A stretch of DNA of 64,000 bases from Enoplolaimus lenunculus (taxonomy: Eukaryota > Nematoda > Enoplea > Enoplida > Thoracostomopsidae). The notes below the pieces were generated by a model, which did no database searches, was not told the DNA's origin, and saw only the letters and a list, made by a program, of their open reading frames with translations. Shown here piece by piece: positions 33,811-48,700 of the stretch. The position numbers and the translations under genes are program-made. The stretch covers positions 29,061 through 93,060 of the forward strand of contig JASANG010001444.1 of NCBI GenBank assembly GCA_030248215.1, in the 5' to 3' direction. The stretch's first letter is position 1, and every line of letters begins with the position of its first letter.

Positions 33811-34218
33811 CAGGGTGCAAAGCGCAACTGGATTATACCCGAATCGGAATCGGAACAGCAAATACCGGAATCGGAACTACAAACTTTGTAACTATATGGA
33901 TAATTTGTGTTAACAAGTATAATATTGATTTAGGGTGTATGTATGCCGGCAAGAATTCTCAAAAAACGTCACATGAACAAATTGGCAATCATTTTTGGCT
34001 CTGTCAAACTAAACTACAATCAATTATTGACAAGTCAACTCATCGAAAACAATTTAATAGACAAATGATGCAGAATTTTTATACAACACATCACAACAAT
34101 TAGGCCTAAAATAAAAATGTGGAAATTCCAATTCCGACTGATTGTGCGATCGAAATCGGAATCGGAACTCGTTTTGAATCGGAATTCTAATCGGAATCGA
34201 AATTCCGATTGCACCCTG
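33811..34218 (+). mobile_element. hAT-like MITE family M, 7 of 8 bp duplication
   Basis: CAGGGTGCAAAGCGCAACTG to AAATTCCGATTGCACCCTG. Flanks ATGCGTAT and ATACGTAT (33803-33810 and 34219-34226). It is the reverse partner of the copy at 59399-59766. Confidence 0.85.
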
Positions 34219-34552
34219 ATACGTATACATATATATTCACGGAACTTGATTATAAAATTGTTGACAATTCTCTTAAGCCGTCTTCTGGCTAGTTTTCTAA
34301 AAAGCACAACGGTAATTCGGTGAAGAAAATTATTTCAAATTCGACTTGTGCAAAAAAATTTAATTCATGTTTCTGTTCAGGTAAAACTTAGTTCCTGTTG
34401 AAACCCTGCCATGTGTATAATATTGATTTCATGACTCGGTTCGGTCATAATCATATTCGCGTGTGTAATGCTTATATTTTAGACGGCTTTTACGAGTTAT
34501 AATGGCTAATAATGTAATTAAAGCTTTAGTGATTGAGCTTTAATGTAAACAG

Positions 34553-34566
34553 CATAATATATATAG
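34553..34566 (+). promoter_or_regulatory. Possible TATA-like element upstream of the cadherin exon
   Basis: TAATATATATAG lies about 25-35 bases before the first ATG of the open exon. A start site 25-30 bases downstream would fall at or past 34590, which would favour a later ATG such as 35145. AT-rich runs are common here, so this is weak. Confidence 0.2.
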
Positions 34567-34589
34567 TGTTTAGTTACGTAGTTATGTAG

Positions 34590-36741
34590 ATGTGTATATT
34601 TTCAATGAGTCTAAAAGGAGGAAGCATGTACGCTGACGTCATTGAGTTAGTAATGGACTGGTTCCGCAATAGCGACACTCAAAATAAAATTGGACAACGA
34701 AATATTCTTCTGGCTTCGTCCACTCCTATTATTGCTGATCCTGTTTTTACGCCTGCTGCCTACTCTGAAGATATTGATCCTGCCGCAAACACTCTTTCTG
34801 CCAAGAGTCACCCAGTCTTGCCTCAATTTGGTGCCACCTGCCGTCTCCGCTCACGTCATAATCGTAATTCTAGCCTACGACATAGCAATAGCGGTACATC
34901 ATCGAATCTCAGGTTTTTTCGGCGACTGACGACGTCACCAGCCGAAATCGCATTTGGAGTGACGTCACTTGCGCTCGTAATAACGTCACTTGTAGTTGCG
35001 ATGACGTTATTTACGTGTGTGATGACATCGTTCACAGTTGTGATGACGTCATGCACAGCCATCGTCGCCGTTGTAGTGCCATTGTGCCTGAACACGATAA
35101 CGTTGTCCTCATCTGTCGCAGCTATGACGTCATCAGTTGCGACTATGACGTCATTGTGTTACAGAAGACGCAACTTGTCGCTTCTGCCGCCTGCGACTAG
35201 TGTCGTGTCATCGCTGATTGTCACTTCAGTATTGTTGCTCTTGTGTTGCACTGCCACTTGTTTTGCTACTACTAGCGCTATTGCTACTTCAGCTACAACT
35301 GCCAACGGCGATCTTGCTGACGTGATGAACGAAAATGATAATCTTGAGGCAATCGATCCAGGGATACAATGGTTTCGTCAGACCCTTGCTGGTAGTGCTA
35401 AAGCCTCCCTGGCTGACGAACACCGCTTGCCACGGCTAAGCCGAGAAGTTGAACGGTCGCTGCCATATGCAATTGTTATCGCTGATAAATTGCCACCAAA
35501 CAGTGATATTCTCGATCTCAATGATGCGTTTGAGCCGAAGAAACGTTGTCGGTTGCGTAAACGCCGCAAAGGACCGCAAACAGTTCCGCTCCCACTCCGC
35601 CTGTCGAAGTCAAAGAAAATCCTGACCGGGTTTCGTGAGCTTTACTCTTCGATCGATCTCAGGGATATCAGACGGCGACGACCGATATCAGGATGTGCTA
35701 CGGACACGGCATCGATTTTGTTCCGCTACCAAATCGTAGGTGTCGACCCTCCGTCTGCGGCGAAATTGTTCTCAATTCGGCAGTCAAACGTTGCCGCAGC
35801 CTTGGTGACCACCCAACCGATATCGATCGATCTTATAGGACATTCGATCGATGTCAAGCTGTTGATCTCAATAGTCGGACTCCGCGGACGTCGCGCTCAG
35901 TCGATCCATACGATCCGAGTATCGATCGTTGAACCGGCGAATGTTTTGAAGTTCGAGCAGGCGACGTACAATGGCGTCGTGACGGCGCCGGCGCCTGAAC
36001 GTCTCGTACTCGACGAGTTCGATGGGATTTCTGCTGGCGGCAGTCGCGACGTCACTGGTGACGTCATGTATTCGTTGACGCCGGCAAGAGACGACGGTAA
36101 CGTTAGCGATGACGTGTGTTCGTCGTGTGTCGCTTCGATGACATCATCACCACTGCGTGATCATCGTCAGCCACAATTGTTCGACATCGAAACTATCCAT
36201 TTGGGTGCGCCGTCGACGTCGTACTGTCGAATCGTCACCGCGCGACGTCTGACAACTGCGGCCGGTGTTGTCGGTCGACACTGTCTCGTTCTCAAGGCTG
36301 TTGCGGCGAAGCCTGAAGGCAACTCTGCAACAGCGTGTCTCGAAATTGATATAGTTGCCAAGGATGGCATCCGTACGCCACGAATCCTAGACGTTGTCGA
36401 TCAACAGCGTCTAGACGATGATAGTCGACGACGTCTTGACAGATACCATCGTGAGTCAAAGCTGTCGACTGACCGGATTGACATAATGGCAACACGTCCA
36501 AAACGCGATCTCAAACAAGATTTGATCGTTCCGTTGCCCGAAGATCAACCGTTGGGTGTGTTGCCTGCGACGATTCGTCTCGGAACGTATGAACGCGTCA
36601 AAAACGCTCCGATACGTCACGTCGACAACGGACACGTCACCGTTTACGCCAACGGATCGATGGAACTCAACCATGCGTTAAATTACGAATTGAACCGAAA
36701 CATTGTGTTCGGAGTGATTGTTGAGAACGAAAAGACCAAAG
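34590..36741 (+). CDS. hmr-1: Cadherin exon 1: signal peptide, propeptide, furin site, start of mature repeat 1
   Basis: An open exon of 2,152 bases ends at AAAG|GTAAGA in phase 1. The first ATG is at 34590. The in-frame ATG at 35145 (residue 186) gives a textbook signal peptide: MTSLCYRRR, then a hydrophobic stretch ending LLLLCCTATCFA. I therefore prefer it as the true start. Before it lie hydrophobic segments built from repeated VMTS/AMTS units, encoded by TGACGTCA palindromes. A polybasic stretch (RKRRK) lies near residue 323. Two weakly cadherin-like segments without calcium motifs follow. Then RPKR|D near residues 636-640 matches the classical position of furin cleavage, followed by IVPLPED, like the start of mature classical cadherins. 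An N-terminal exon upstream cannot be excluded. Confidence 0.8.
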
Positions 36742-39700
36742 GTAAGAGTAAATTATTTATTAAATGCAATTTTTGTAATTAAAAATACTGAACATCACGT
36801 AGTAAACTTGGGTTCCTCCCGAATTCCCGACAAAATTCAATTCCTGCTCCTGTTCTTTCATGCTGAGACATCTAGTCTCTGTAGGAACCCTGTTTGCAGC
36901 CTTTAACGGAGCGTTTTATTTATGTTCAAAACTTGTTCTTTGGTGATAAACATGACTGGAGTTAGCTTTCAGGTATGGAAAATTGGGTAGGTTTTAGTAC
37001 CTGGCTTGTACGTAGTAGTAATTGTTAATTTTTGGTATGTAAAATGGGTGACCAGTGGTCGACGATTGTAAATGAATGCTATTTTATAGCCTGGTTATTG
37101 AATATTGACTATTTACTTACATTTATTTTGTAATATATTTTGAGTTTTTGTGTAGCTTTATACTTCTTGACCATTTTAATTGCCGTTCGGTGTCGTACCG
37201 TACCGTCTAGCGAACCACAAGAATGCTTGCTGCCGCATAGCTCAGCTTAACAAAATATTTGTCAATAAATTTTTTTTGAAAGATTGTTGAAGTAACAAGC
37301 GGTTTAGTTATTGGGTTACTTAAACATAAATTAATGTTGAATTAATAAATTATTAATTTTGTGTATTTATTTTCAGTTGAAGCACCTCAGAAAGTCGAAA
37401 TTTTGGTTCAGGATGTTGACGAACCGCCGAAGTTTATCACTGCGCCTATTCCTTATCAGGTATGATAATAGTTTCTTTGAGAAGTTGTTTGAAACGTAGC
37501 AATTTATTCATCGAACGCTTTTTGGAAGATTATAATTCTTGTTGAAAAGTAAATAAATAGTTTATAATGAAATTTGCGAACACGTACATGTGAAGCGGTT
37601 GGTACCGACAGTAAGTTGGTTTCTACGAAGAAACGCATATTTTTAATTAGAATACATGATCATTGGTGCTTGTCATCGTTGTGAAGCTGGTCTCGGTTCC
37701 GGTAGGCAAATTGGTATTTTTTTACTATCCGGTCTCGATTTTATAACTCCGGTATTTTTTGCGCCGAACTTTCCAGTATTCTCGGTGTTGGTAATTTTGA
37801 ATTTCAAAAGTTAAAGTTAAACTTGCGTTTGAATTTATTACGTTGTATATCTATATGTGACGCTAGCGAAATTTAAAAGTTTCACATGATTGTTAGAAAT
37901 AACGATTCAGTGTTCCAATTTTCGTGAATAGTTTAATTTCATAAGTATAAACTGCCCGAAATGCGGTTTGAGTTACGTATCTTACCATAGTGGTTTGATA
38001 ATGTGCTCATATTACACGATCCTATGATCGGTTCTATCGGCCCGCGATATCAAAGGATCCATCGTGCTTCGGTTGTCCCTTTTCATCAACCAGTTTGGAG
38101 AAAATGCTTTTTTTTCTTTTTTAGGCTGTGGTGCCGATTGAGACACAGCCGGACATTACAATATTCAAATTCACAGCTCGTGACGAAAATGGCGACGGCG
38201 ATCGCGATGTTACTTATCAGTTGGTCAATTCTGGACGTGAGTTCGCTTGATTTGTAATTTCAATTGAGCAGAATTTCGCTTTGAAATGGGAATCTTATAG
38301 AAACAGATTTGTTTGTTTTTGTTATTTATTAATGAAATATATCTGTCTTGAAATTGGTAAAGAATTTTAGTTCCTGCGTTGTGGAAACCTAAATAGATGC
38401 AGGAGTAGAATTTTAAATTTGTCAGGAATTCAGCTGGAATAGGGGTTTCCAGTTGAATTCAAAATATGTTTGTTAGTTTGGATGAGTAGTGTGATGTTTC
38501 GTTTGTTTATCGATATGTTTTTATGTATTATACATGTGCGTTTGTTGTTTAATAATGCTGTAGTTTTGAATTTGAAACATGGATTTGAATACCGAATTTT
38601 GCTACCAGAGCCGGATAGTGAAAAAACAGCATATAACGGAGTTGTATGTTTTAGCTGATGCAAAATTTACCATTGATAATTTGGGACGTGTACGGACTGC
38701 AGCATATCGTTATGAAGAAGGTAAAGAGTATAAAGTTCACGTTCAAGCGTGTGAAGCTGACGTAAGTTTGTTTATGTATTTTTGAATATTGTAGCAGTAA
38801 CGAAATTAGTGTATATTATTTGTGAGATAAGGGTTGAATTTTGATGCGATTTTTAATTGATCGAAAAGTGACTTGATAGTAGGGTATTTGTTTGCGTTCT
38901 TGCCGCAAAAGCCCTCTCCCGACATAATGACTTAATGAGTTAAGTAGATTTAGGGTTGCGCTGTACTTAACGTGCGGTGCCGTCCGTCACCCGTGCGGCG
39001 CCGTCCATCGCTACACGGTATCGTACGTGAGTGATTTGCGTACGATACAGCACGGTGACGAATGGCACGGCGCCGTACGGTGACGGACGGCGCTTTACGG
39101 GTGACGTACAGTGACAGACGTCGCCGGACGTCGACAATATTATAGCGCCACCCTAAGGGTTATGTTTATATCTTTGGGGCAGGTTTAGGCTCAAGCTTTG
39201 GCTTAGGAAAATGATAGTCAGTGATGTGGGCGGAGTTTTCCCTTTTGTTAAATAAATACTAGTGTAGGAGAAAATAAACGAGTACCTATAGTAGAAGATG
39301 CGAAGAATTATACTGCTGAATTCCGCTATATTCAAGCTTAGTAGCTCGGATGTATGTAAGCCTCCCAATTCATTACGGAAACATCGGGAATGGAACGAGT
39401 TCACCAACAATTTATAAAATTTATGAACCTCAAATTATTGTTCTTTGTGTTTGTTCAATTTGATTTTAGGAAAAGAAAGAATTGGGCAAACAACGACAGT
39501 GCAGCGAAATGGGTGTATTATCGGTGGTGGGCGGAATGCGTGAACCTCAGTTTTTGGAAGAATCTTATGAAGTTTCAGTCGCCGAAGATACTAAGATCGA
39601 AGCCAGGTTTGTAGCTGAATTTGATAAGTTGGTTTTCGGGGTAGTTTGTTGGAAGTTGTGAAGGAGAGGGTGGTGGAATGGTGAAAACTTATTTTGTACC

Positions 39701-42700
39701 AACGGTAGCATAGCGGTGGCCCAAATTCGTTTTCTGTATTAATTATCGTTGTTGACTACATGTTTGCGGCTTATTCTATTTTTGGGGGTGAGCGAGCCTC
39801 CTTGTAAAAGCATGATGGCTCGTTAAGGCAGGCTTATAGCCGGTGCTTCCTCAAGTTTACATATCTACGGTCCCAGTTGGCCACCATTTAACTCACTTTT
39901 CTATTTTTGGGTTAGGAAGAGAAGCAAGAGGTTAGTCGAGTTTTGGGATTTGAGTACTTTTTCGGTTCATTATTATTAATTGGAATATTGTTTGGTTTTA
40001 GTGTCGTCCATATACAAGCGAAATCGTTTCTACACGATCCAGGAACGCCGATCTATTATTCTATGTTTGAAAGTAACGCAGGAGGTGGCTCCAGTAGGCC
40101 AAGCTCAACGTTTGCCATCGAGGAAACGAGCGGAGTTGTTCGGTTGCTGAAAGCGTTGGATGCAGATGACCCTACACAGAATGGAGATCATTTTTTGAAA
40201 GGTTAGTTTTCATGGATGGTGATGAATATCAAAAGGCGAAGATGATAATAAACAAGCGGTTTAAAGTGGGTGTTCGGGCAAGGGGACATGAAGGATAGAA
40301 GGATATGGTAGACTGTTTATGGAGCGTAGCTAAGAGATTTAGGGTTAAACCTTCATTAGTTTGGTTTTTTAGCCCAAAATTAAAACCTAAAATATGCTTA
40401 CACTGGCTTCGAAAATTTAAAACTGAACGGAACTCTATTCAGATTATATCATGAGCATAAGGTGAAAGCTTGATTCGCTTAGTATGACAGTTTGTTTTTG
40501 TTTAAGTTTTTGCACGTGAAGGCACGATGGAAAGCACAGCGGATTTGGTAATCAAAATTGCCGATGTCAACGATAATTCACCCGTGTTCTCACAGCCATT
40601 ATATTCGAAAAATGTGAAAGAAAATGTTCCGATTGGGCAAACGATTCTGGAAGGTGAGGGTTTTGCAATTTGAGTGTTGCTGTTTCTTTCTCTTTCTGCT
40701 GACGTGGTGTCGTCGGTTCGGACAGTGCCATTACATCCTTTGGGTTCGTCCGCAGTGTTTCAATGGCTGGCTTTCAGCCAACTGAAAAATTGTGTGTTGA
40801 TGAGCATATTATGCCGTATGTCTTCGAACATTTTGAATCTAGGATACTCGTAGTAGGGTACAACCGGTTATCCTACTTACATGTTTTAGTTGTTGCGTTG
40901 GATAAAGATCGAGGTGTGAATGCTGACGTAAAATATACGGTGGATAATGGGAATTTCACTGTTAATGAAAATGGTCACATTTCGGCTCAACGACGCCTGG
41001 ATGCAGATCAAACCGGGCAAGGACGGTTTATATACAAGTTCAAAGTTCATGCGCAAGATAAAGGCGTGCCGACTAGGACGACTTATGCTGACGTGAGTTG
41101 GTTTGGCGCATGCCTTGATGTAAAATTAGACTCAGGCCCCGGCCTGGTAGGGCTAATGCTTCATGGCTTTATGTTGAATACTGTTTGATGATGATAATAA
41201 TAATGGTTTTCTTTTGATATTTTAAAGTCTAATGAGCACCAGATATTTGAATTTACGTTTCTGTTCTGGACCTATTTTATACCTTGGCTTAAATTTTGAC
41301 GAACGTGGAAACCCCTCATATAACTTCCTGCAGCGCAGGAACCTTCCAGTTGGACAGAATCATTTTTGCTTTCACAATTATTTGATGAATTTTGATTTTT
41401 TAGGTTCATATCACAACCGAAAATGTAAACGATGAAGCTCCGATATTTCGTCCAACAGATCAGTATTCAGCGTATGTGGCGGAAGATGCGCAGTTTGGAA
41501 CACCGATTATCACGATTGAAAGTAAAGATCCTGATCGGGTAAGCATTAATATTTTGGGTTTCTTACCCTGTTTGTAAATAACGTTTGCAATAAGGCGCGA
41601 AATACATTGCTTGCTGGCATTAAAATAATGTAAATACGTAGTGGCATTCGAATTTCAAGTCAAAATGCTTTACCTAAATGAAAACATTCCGCTTGCTTAG
41701 CTTACTATATGATCTTAATTTTCAGGACAAAGTGACGTATGCGTTTCGGTTGGCGAACGGTGAAACAGCGCTTGAAGATGGATTCTTCTCGATTGATGCG
41801 CCGACAGGTAATTTTTTATTTGAACTGAGATACATTTACTTTTACTCACTGAAATGGCTAAGGCCTAAGCGTTATTAGTGATAAAAGAGGTGCATGCGAA
41901 GTTACCGTTACGTTGGAAAAATTTCAACGTTAGTTTTTGACCGACGATAGGATGCTAAAAGCGTGGCTGTAAGGTTTCAAGACAAGATTTTTAGTGCGTA
42001 TTTTATTGAAGGAACAATCAAGTTGAGCTCGGCAGTTGAACCGAACGGAAATGCGTTGACTGAACGTGATATGTATAATTTGACCGTGATCGCAACTGAT
42101 GATGATGGCTGTTGTGAACCGAAAGCTGGAGTCACACATTCGAGCGCCGCGATTGTTATCATTGGTAAGCGTGGATGCTCCCTGCCGCCCTCCCTGGTGG
42201 CGGCAGATACGCTGAGAAGACTCCAACTTTCGATCTGCTCCCAGGTTAAAACTGGGGATGTGGATACTTCAAGATTGAACTTAGGGAATGCTTCCCACAA
42301 AGAGTATGGTGAGAGCGAGCTCGGGTGGAAGGAAAAGTAAGGGTGGGATTACTGGAGATAGACTTTCCTTTGGTTGTATGGAAGAAAACGACAGAAATCT
42401 TTGAATTTCGTATAGTCGCAATGGTATAGTGCATTATATATCTAAACGTAAGTCAGTTTTGCACATTGTATCACAGGATGTTGGTAAAAACAAACGTTAA
42501 TGTCTGACTTGTTATTGTGCCAAAGTACATAAATCACAAATTTTTGCATCTGTAAAAACTAAATACGTGTCTAGAAAGGACGTAAATGTAAAAAACGAAA
42601 TTAAACACGTCCCCGCACATTTCGGTTCTTAAAGTTCTCCTCCTTGGTAGTGGCAGCTTGTCCCCTCTGTCCACTCGCCAGCAGCATCAGGAAATTTCGC

Positions 42701-45700
42701 TTACAATCACCTGATTCAAGCGTTCATGCGAAACATTATATATTGTGCGTACAGTAAATGTATCAAAGCTTTAATGCTGTTCAAATTACGTATTGCTGGC
42801 GTTTTAGCTTTATTATTCTGTTTTGTATTTGTCATTTTTGATTTTCAGGCATAAAAGACGTCAATAATAATAAGCCAGTGTTCAAAGAATGTGATACGTA
42901 CAGCCGTCTTGCAAAAGTTCCAGAAGGCAAACATCGTGATTTAAGCATTATATCGGTATGATATAGGTTTTTTTAGTGATCATAGTTTACGTCATTCGTT
43001 TGACAGGCCAGGTTAGGCATATAAAAAAGGTATGTTCTTAACTTTCATTGACTAATAGGATTCAGTTGTTAATTTTGTCTATTCATGACTTGGGACAGGA
43101 GTAAAATATTATTTTTCACATTTTGTCACTAATTTTACTACCTTCTCATATTATGAGCACTTTTTGTTTTATCTGGCAAGTAATTTTAAAGTGGGATTCG
43201 AACCCCGGTCCGTCGGAATTGAATAGGAGGCATTTACTATTGCTGCTCACTTTAGGAGGTTAGCACTTGAGCTTAAAAGGATTCCCACGTCTTGTGTATA
43301 TTTTGTACCGTGTATAGGAGTGTAGTAATAGTACGTTGAACGTTGGAAGTACACAGTTTGCGCTTTGTTGCACACAGTATACTCTCTTTGAGAATGCGTT
43401 AATTATTGTGTTCGTTGTAATTTAAGGTCAAAGCTACTGATGACGATTCTGGCCTCAATGGGCAAATCAGCTATTCGATCTATCAGCCCGAAGGACAAAC
43501 ACGACAACCGTTTTTGATCAACGCATCAACTGGGGAACTGATGGCGTCACCGTACGTTGAATTTGACAGGGAAGAACGGCCGTTTGAAGATGTTACTGTC
43601 AAGGTGAGTCTAAGGTCCGATGTTCTTAAATATGCGTTGCACTTATTAACAGTTGGTGATAGGTTTTCAAGCTGACGAACTATTGCAATTGGGATTAATA
43701 AAATTGGTACAGACGTAGGACAAACGAAATGAATAATGCTTGATTTTGATGCCATTATTGGTTCGAAAGTTGCAAGACCTGTTACCAGCTAGTGATAGGT
43801 GCTACACACATTTGAGAATACTGGCCTAGGATCCAGAGGGATAGATTTTCGTGTTAACTTTTTTAGTTTTTGTACTTCCTATATTGAGTTTGAAGTTTGT
43901 AGTTCGACATAGTAACAAAATGAAGATGAATAATTGTATATTTTATTGTGGAGTTAAACCTTAGACCTTTTACTGTATTTTAACGTAACTAATAATTTCA
44001 ATAACTTACTTTTGACAGGATTTTAGCGAGGTTTAGACTGCTTTGGATGCTTAATTGCATTTAGCAAAAACGTTGATGATAGCATTCAATAAATCTGATG
44101 AAATCCTGCAGAATTTATCTGGGAACAAGACTGAATAGTACCAAATACCATAGACCAAGATGTTTACTGTTGAGTGACATTCTGAGAAACCAGAGTAGTT
44201 CGTGTTTAACTTACGGTACGTCAAACTGGGGCGTACGATGACCGCAAGCTATTTGTATATTTTGCCACACAATGTTCCAGGGAACCGATAAAGGCGACCG
44301 GCCTCTGATTGGATTTTGCCATTTTACCGTCGCCATTCAAGATATCAACGATAATAAACCGGATTTTGACAGGCAAGAATACGAAACGACCATTTCACGG
44401 TCGATGTCTATTGGAAAATCGGTCCTGACGGTGTTTGCAGGTATTGTGATTTTTGTGCTGCCGCTGGCTTTGGTAAGACCAGATATTAGGTGATTGATTG
44501 AAAAGCAGGTATCCAGTGTCGGATTAGAATCTGTTCCCGTTTACCATCAAATTGCAACACGGCTTGCTGTTTTTATAGCCAAGTAACCAGATTTTGAGTT
44601 GCACTGGTTTGGATTACCTCTGCCTAGCTCTGGTTGATACGGTCATTACTAGGTTTTTGATTTTTATAAGATTTCATGCGACTCAAATTGTATTGAAAAG
44701 TTCAAATCGGTATTAACTTTAGTCTTTGTAACATTACTTGATACGAAGTCTGATTTTTATTGTTTGCTGTCGAGGTGAACGAACTAAACTTTCGTCTAAG
44801 AGAATCGGCCAGGTTGAATGATAGATTCAAGATTGAAACCAGTGCCTGTATTTTCAAATGTGTGTAGCACGTATCACCAGTTGGGGATGGGTCTTATATC
44901 TCACGAATCACTGAATGGTGACCTTCGAAATTTAGCTCATTTTTCAGATTCGATTTGTTTTACTTTTTGCAAGTTTTGAGATTCGCAATTGAAAGAGCTC
45001 GGGAATTTAAAAATTGATCACTAAATGGTGAATGGTGCTTGACGCGGTTAAGAATATCTGATCAAGTGGTTGCTTCGGTTCTCTCGCCAAACTTCAGTTA
45101 AGCCAGTTAGTTTTCAAGACGTTGAAGTTGTTGGTGTTTGCTATAATACCGTTTATTTTCTGATGTTTGATTGACAGATGACCGCGACGCACCAAGCAAT
45201 GCTCGTATTTCGTACAGTCTGGCAACTGAAAATACGGCAGATCCGTCACACGACAATGATAAATCATTTTTTGATATCCGAAATAGCAGTGGTGAAATTG
45301 TGTTGGTCAAAAGTATACCAGCAAACGTAAGTACAGAATTGTTTTGTCCAAATGGAATTCAGTTTGACTGGTATAGGTCTTTTTCGTTAAACAATTTTCT
45401 GTTGTTCAGTGGACACTTATGTCAATTTTTTAGAAGTGTAGATTTTGCCAAGTCTTAAATCCGGATTAAAATTGTTTGTTTTCAGAAGCGTGAACTGCGT
45501 TTCCTGGTGAATGCCTCGGATAACGGCGATCCGCCTCTGTGGAACACAGCACGGATTTTGCTTAAAATCGCTGATTCTGACCAACCGTTTCCGGTGTTTC
45601 AACCCAGCAGCGAATGCCAACCGGAACGAACGGTGCTGGAAAATATTCCGCTGAACACAATTTTGTTCCGGTGTTGCGCTGTACCAACATCAGGAGATCA

Positions 45701-48700
45701 AGGCAGTCCGATGACGTATACGTAAGTAGAGGGAGGCCGAAAGGACAAACTGAAGGGAGTTTCTCAATCTTTGAAACAGCCCAGATAAACAAAAAATTAT
45801 GTTGTTGGCAATGCACTGATTTTCAGCAATGAAGCTGGCGTATATCTTTTTGTTCAAAGGGGTAAGGATGGCACGTTTTTAACTAAGTCTCCTATAGGCC
45901 CGTGGGGTGCCAAACGGAACTGGATTATATCGGAAGCGGGACCGGATGAGTGAATTCATACCGGAATCGGAGCTGTAATTTACCCCAAACAAATTTTGAT
46001 CATCTAAGTCTGTCGAAAGCCATTACACCCTGGTTGTTGTTAAAAATGTACAAAATTTGTTCGAAGTGTGAACATCTGTTCAACTGTAATCGGAAACCGG
46101 ATCGGAAGTCTAATCTTTATCGGAACTCCGTTTGCATAATGTATTTGTATATTGAATACTTGTTTTTCAAGTTTTCGTAAATTACTGAAAGTTTTGATTT
46201 TCAGACAGATGACAGGAAGCGAACTTTGTAATGTAAAACTTTTCCAAAACGGTTTGTGAGTATTATGCTGAAACTAGCCAAGCCTAACGTAACTGCGATA
46301 TACCATGTACCCTGAGTGTTTTTAGAATTAGAAACGGAGCGAAATTGGAGAAAAATCGTAACGGGATTTTCCGAGCGTTTCAAGAAAAGAAAGGACGCAC
46401 AGATTGCGCTGTGATCCGCAACATGAAACCTTTGGACTTTGAACGGGTGAAGCGGTACGATCTAACGTTGTCGGCATCGGTAAGTAAATTTGGCAAAAGC
46501 TCTGTGTTGGATTATCATATACGGATCTTTAACACTATTTCGTCAGTCGGTCTTTGCTCAAAAATGGTTATGTTTTGAAAGTGTTTTGCTTATTTGAGCA
46601 TTGCATACACTTCCGTGACCATTTCATAACCAAATTGTTCCAACAGGAACTAAACTTTGCCGGAACAGAATTTCTTTGCACGAACCGGAACAGGAACCGG
46701 GATTTGAAATAATTTTCGATACCGAATTACTGTTGGACTTTTTACAAAACCAACCGAAAAATAGCTTGAGCGAAATTTCAAGTATTTCATCATCAAGTTT
46801 GCGAAAACACAACAGAGTGCAACAGTTTATCAACAAAATTGAAATAACTGGAAAAACACTCATGTCGAAATAACATTTTTAAAGACAAAGTTTCTAATAT
46901 TTAAATGATTAGACATAATTTGCCACAAAACCGTGAAAATTTCGGTTAATTGAATTTTTGCAGAAATTCCGGCCGGAACAGGAATTCTGGTCGAACTCTG
47001 TCGGTTATCTAATTGTATAACTGAAAGCTTTCCACGGTACCTTGCGTGCATCATGTCATAATTTTCATACGTTGTAGATTCGTTGGGATCAGTAGTACAT
47101 TATTAAAAGGTATGTGAAATTTGTGACATGATATAGACAAGTTATTGTCGAAGATGCATAACTGGATGACTGTATTGTGTTATTGTTTAGGATTTACGTA
47201 ACAAAGCGAACGTAGACAAAACGTTAACAATATTTGTCAATGATGTGAACGATAATATCCCGAAGTTTCAAGGCGACCGGTTTACCGGATCTGTCAAAGA
47301 AGAACAGGAACCGATGCCGTTTCGCGGCCCTGCCATTACTCAGGCGGTTGCGGTTGATTCTGACTCGGCTGATAACGGATATAATAAGGTACAGTCTTGG
47401 GCAGAATTGCTCGTTACTTAGGGTTGCGCTACACTTTTGTTGACGTCCGGCGCCTTCCGTCACCCGTACGGAGCCGTATGTCACCGTACGGTATGATACG
47501 CAAATAACTAACATACGACAACCTACGTATGGTACGAACAGTGGCTGGCGGCCCGTACGGATGACGCACGGTGACGGAAGGCGCCGTACGGGTGACGTTC
47601 GGCGACAGACGGTACCGTACGGTGACGGACAACGCCGCACGGTGACGGACGACACCGCACTGGTGACGCTAGGTGACGTACGGCGCCGAACGATAAGTAT
47701 AGCGCACACTAACTTGAAAGCAATCGCTCGCAAAACGCAATTTGAATTCTGTCCGAGATTAATGCGATCTAGGGTGGCAACAAAAAATATGCTCGCCGGA
47801 AACGCAGTATATGCAATCAGGATTAATGTGCACGTAAGTTTAAAGTGTTTGACTTAATTAGCTAATTATCATCATTAGGTACTGAAGCCACTTTGCTCGA
47901 TGTGCAGTTTTGTGTCATCTGAGGCATTAGACGAGCAAAGTATAATTACGGTTTGTGTTTCGTTTCACTCTACTGCTTTGACATTTGTGGTTAAATGTCT
48001 GTGTATTTTCAGTCTGATTTCAGGCGATGAAACCTATTATTAGAACATTTAACGATCGATCAGCGAAATAGAGACAGTATTGAATTGAATTGTTTATCAA
48101 AAATGTAGTTATATTTCAGGTGATGTACAGTATCTACGATGGTCCGTACTCAAAACTGTTTGTTATCAATCCGGAAGACGGCCGTATTTGGGCGAATGCC
48201 AAATTCGATCGTGAGAAAAATGATTCGTTTATTATCGAAGTCGAAGCTCAAGACTCCGCGCCGTCTGCGTTGCCTGGCTCAACTGGACCGAATAGAGGTA
48301 AGTGAATGAATGAATTTTATTCTCAAATTTATGTAGTACCTATCACTAGTTAGTAATATGTCTGGCATCTTTCGAACCCGTGATTAGTGAGCTTCGAATT
48401 TCAGCTGATATTTAACACTTGATTTGTCCGCAAAGAGCTTTTTTATAATATGATTCTGAATATAAATGAATTTTATTCTCAAAAATTAATTTGCTCATGG
48501 GCATTATATTCGGCTAAACGAGCGCAGTATGGAATAACGTTTATTTAAGCAATTTCATAATTTCAGATATTGTGAAAGTACAAATTGTTATCGAAGACAT
48601 TAATGACAACGCGCCGTATTTTACCGAAACGTTGTACGAAGTCAAAATTGATGAAAACGCCGAACAGGGACAGGGTGTTTTGACCGTGAAGGCGCATGAT

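Noticed and set aside
34690-34929. Alternative frame with a strongly hydrophobic start (FFWLRPLLLLLILFLRLL)
   Set aside because: It has no ATG, and it overlaps the longer cadherin frame that continues into the verified exons.
36167-36674. Antisense open frames over cadherin exon 1
   Set aside because: Shadows of the GC-rich coding exon.
42890-42905. Possible one-base frameshift in cadherin exon 12
   Set aside because: Both sides are good cadherin sequence with good splice sites; my hand count at this line is the likelier error.
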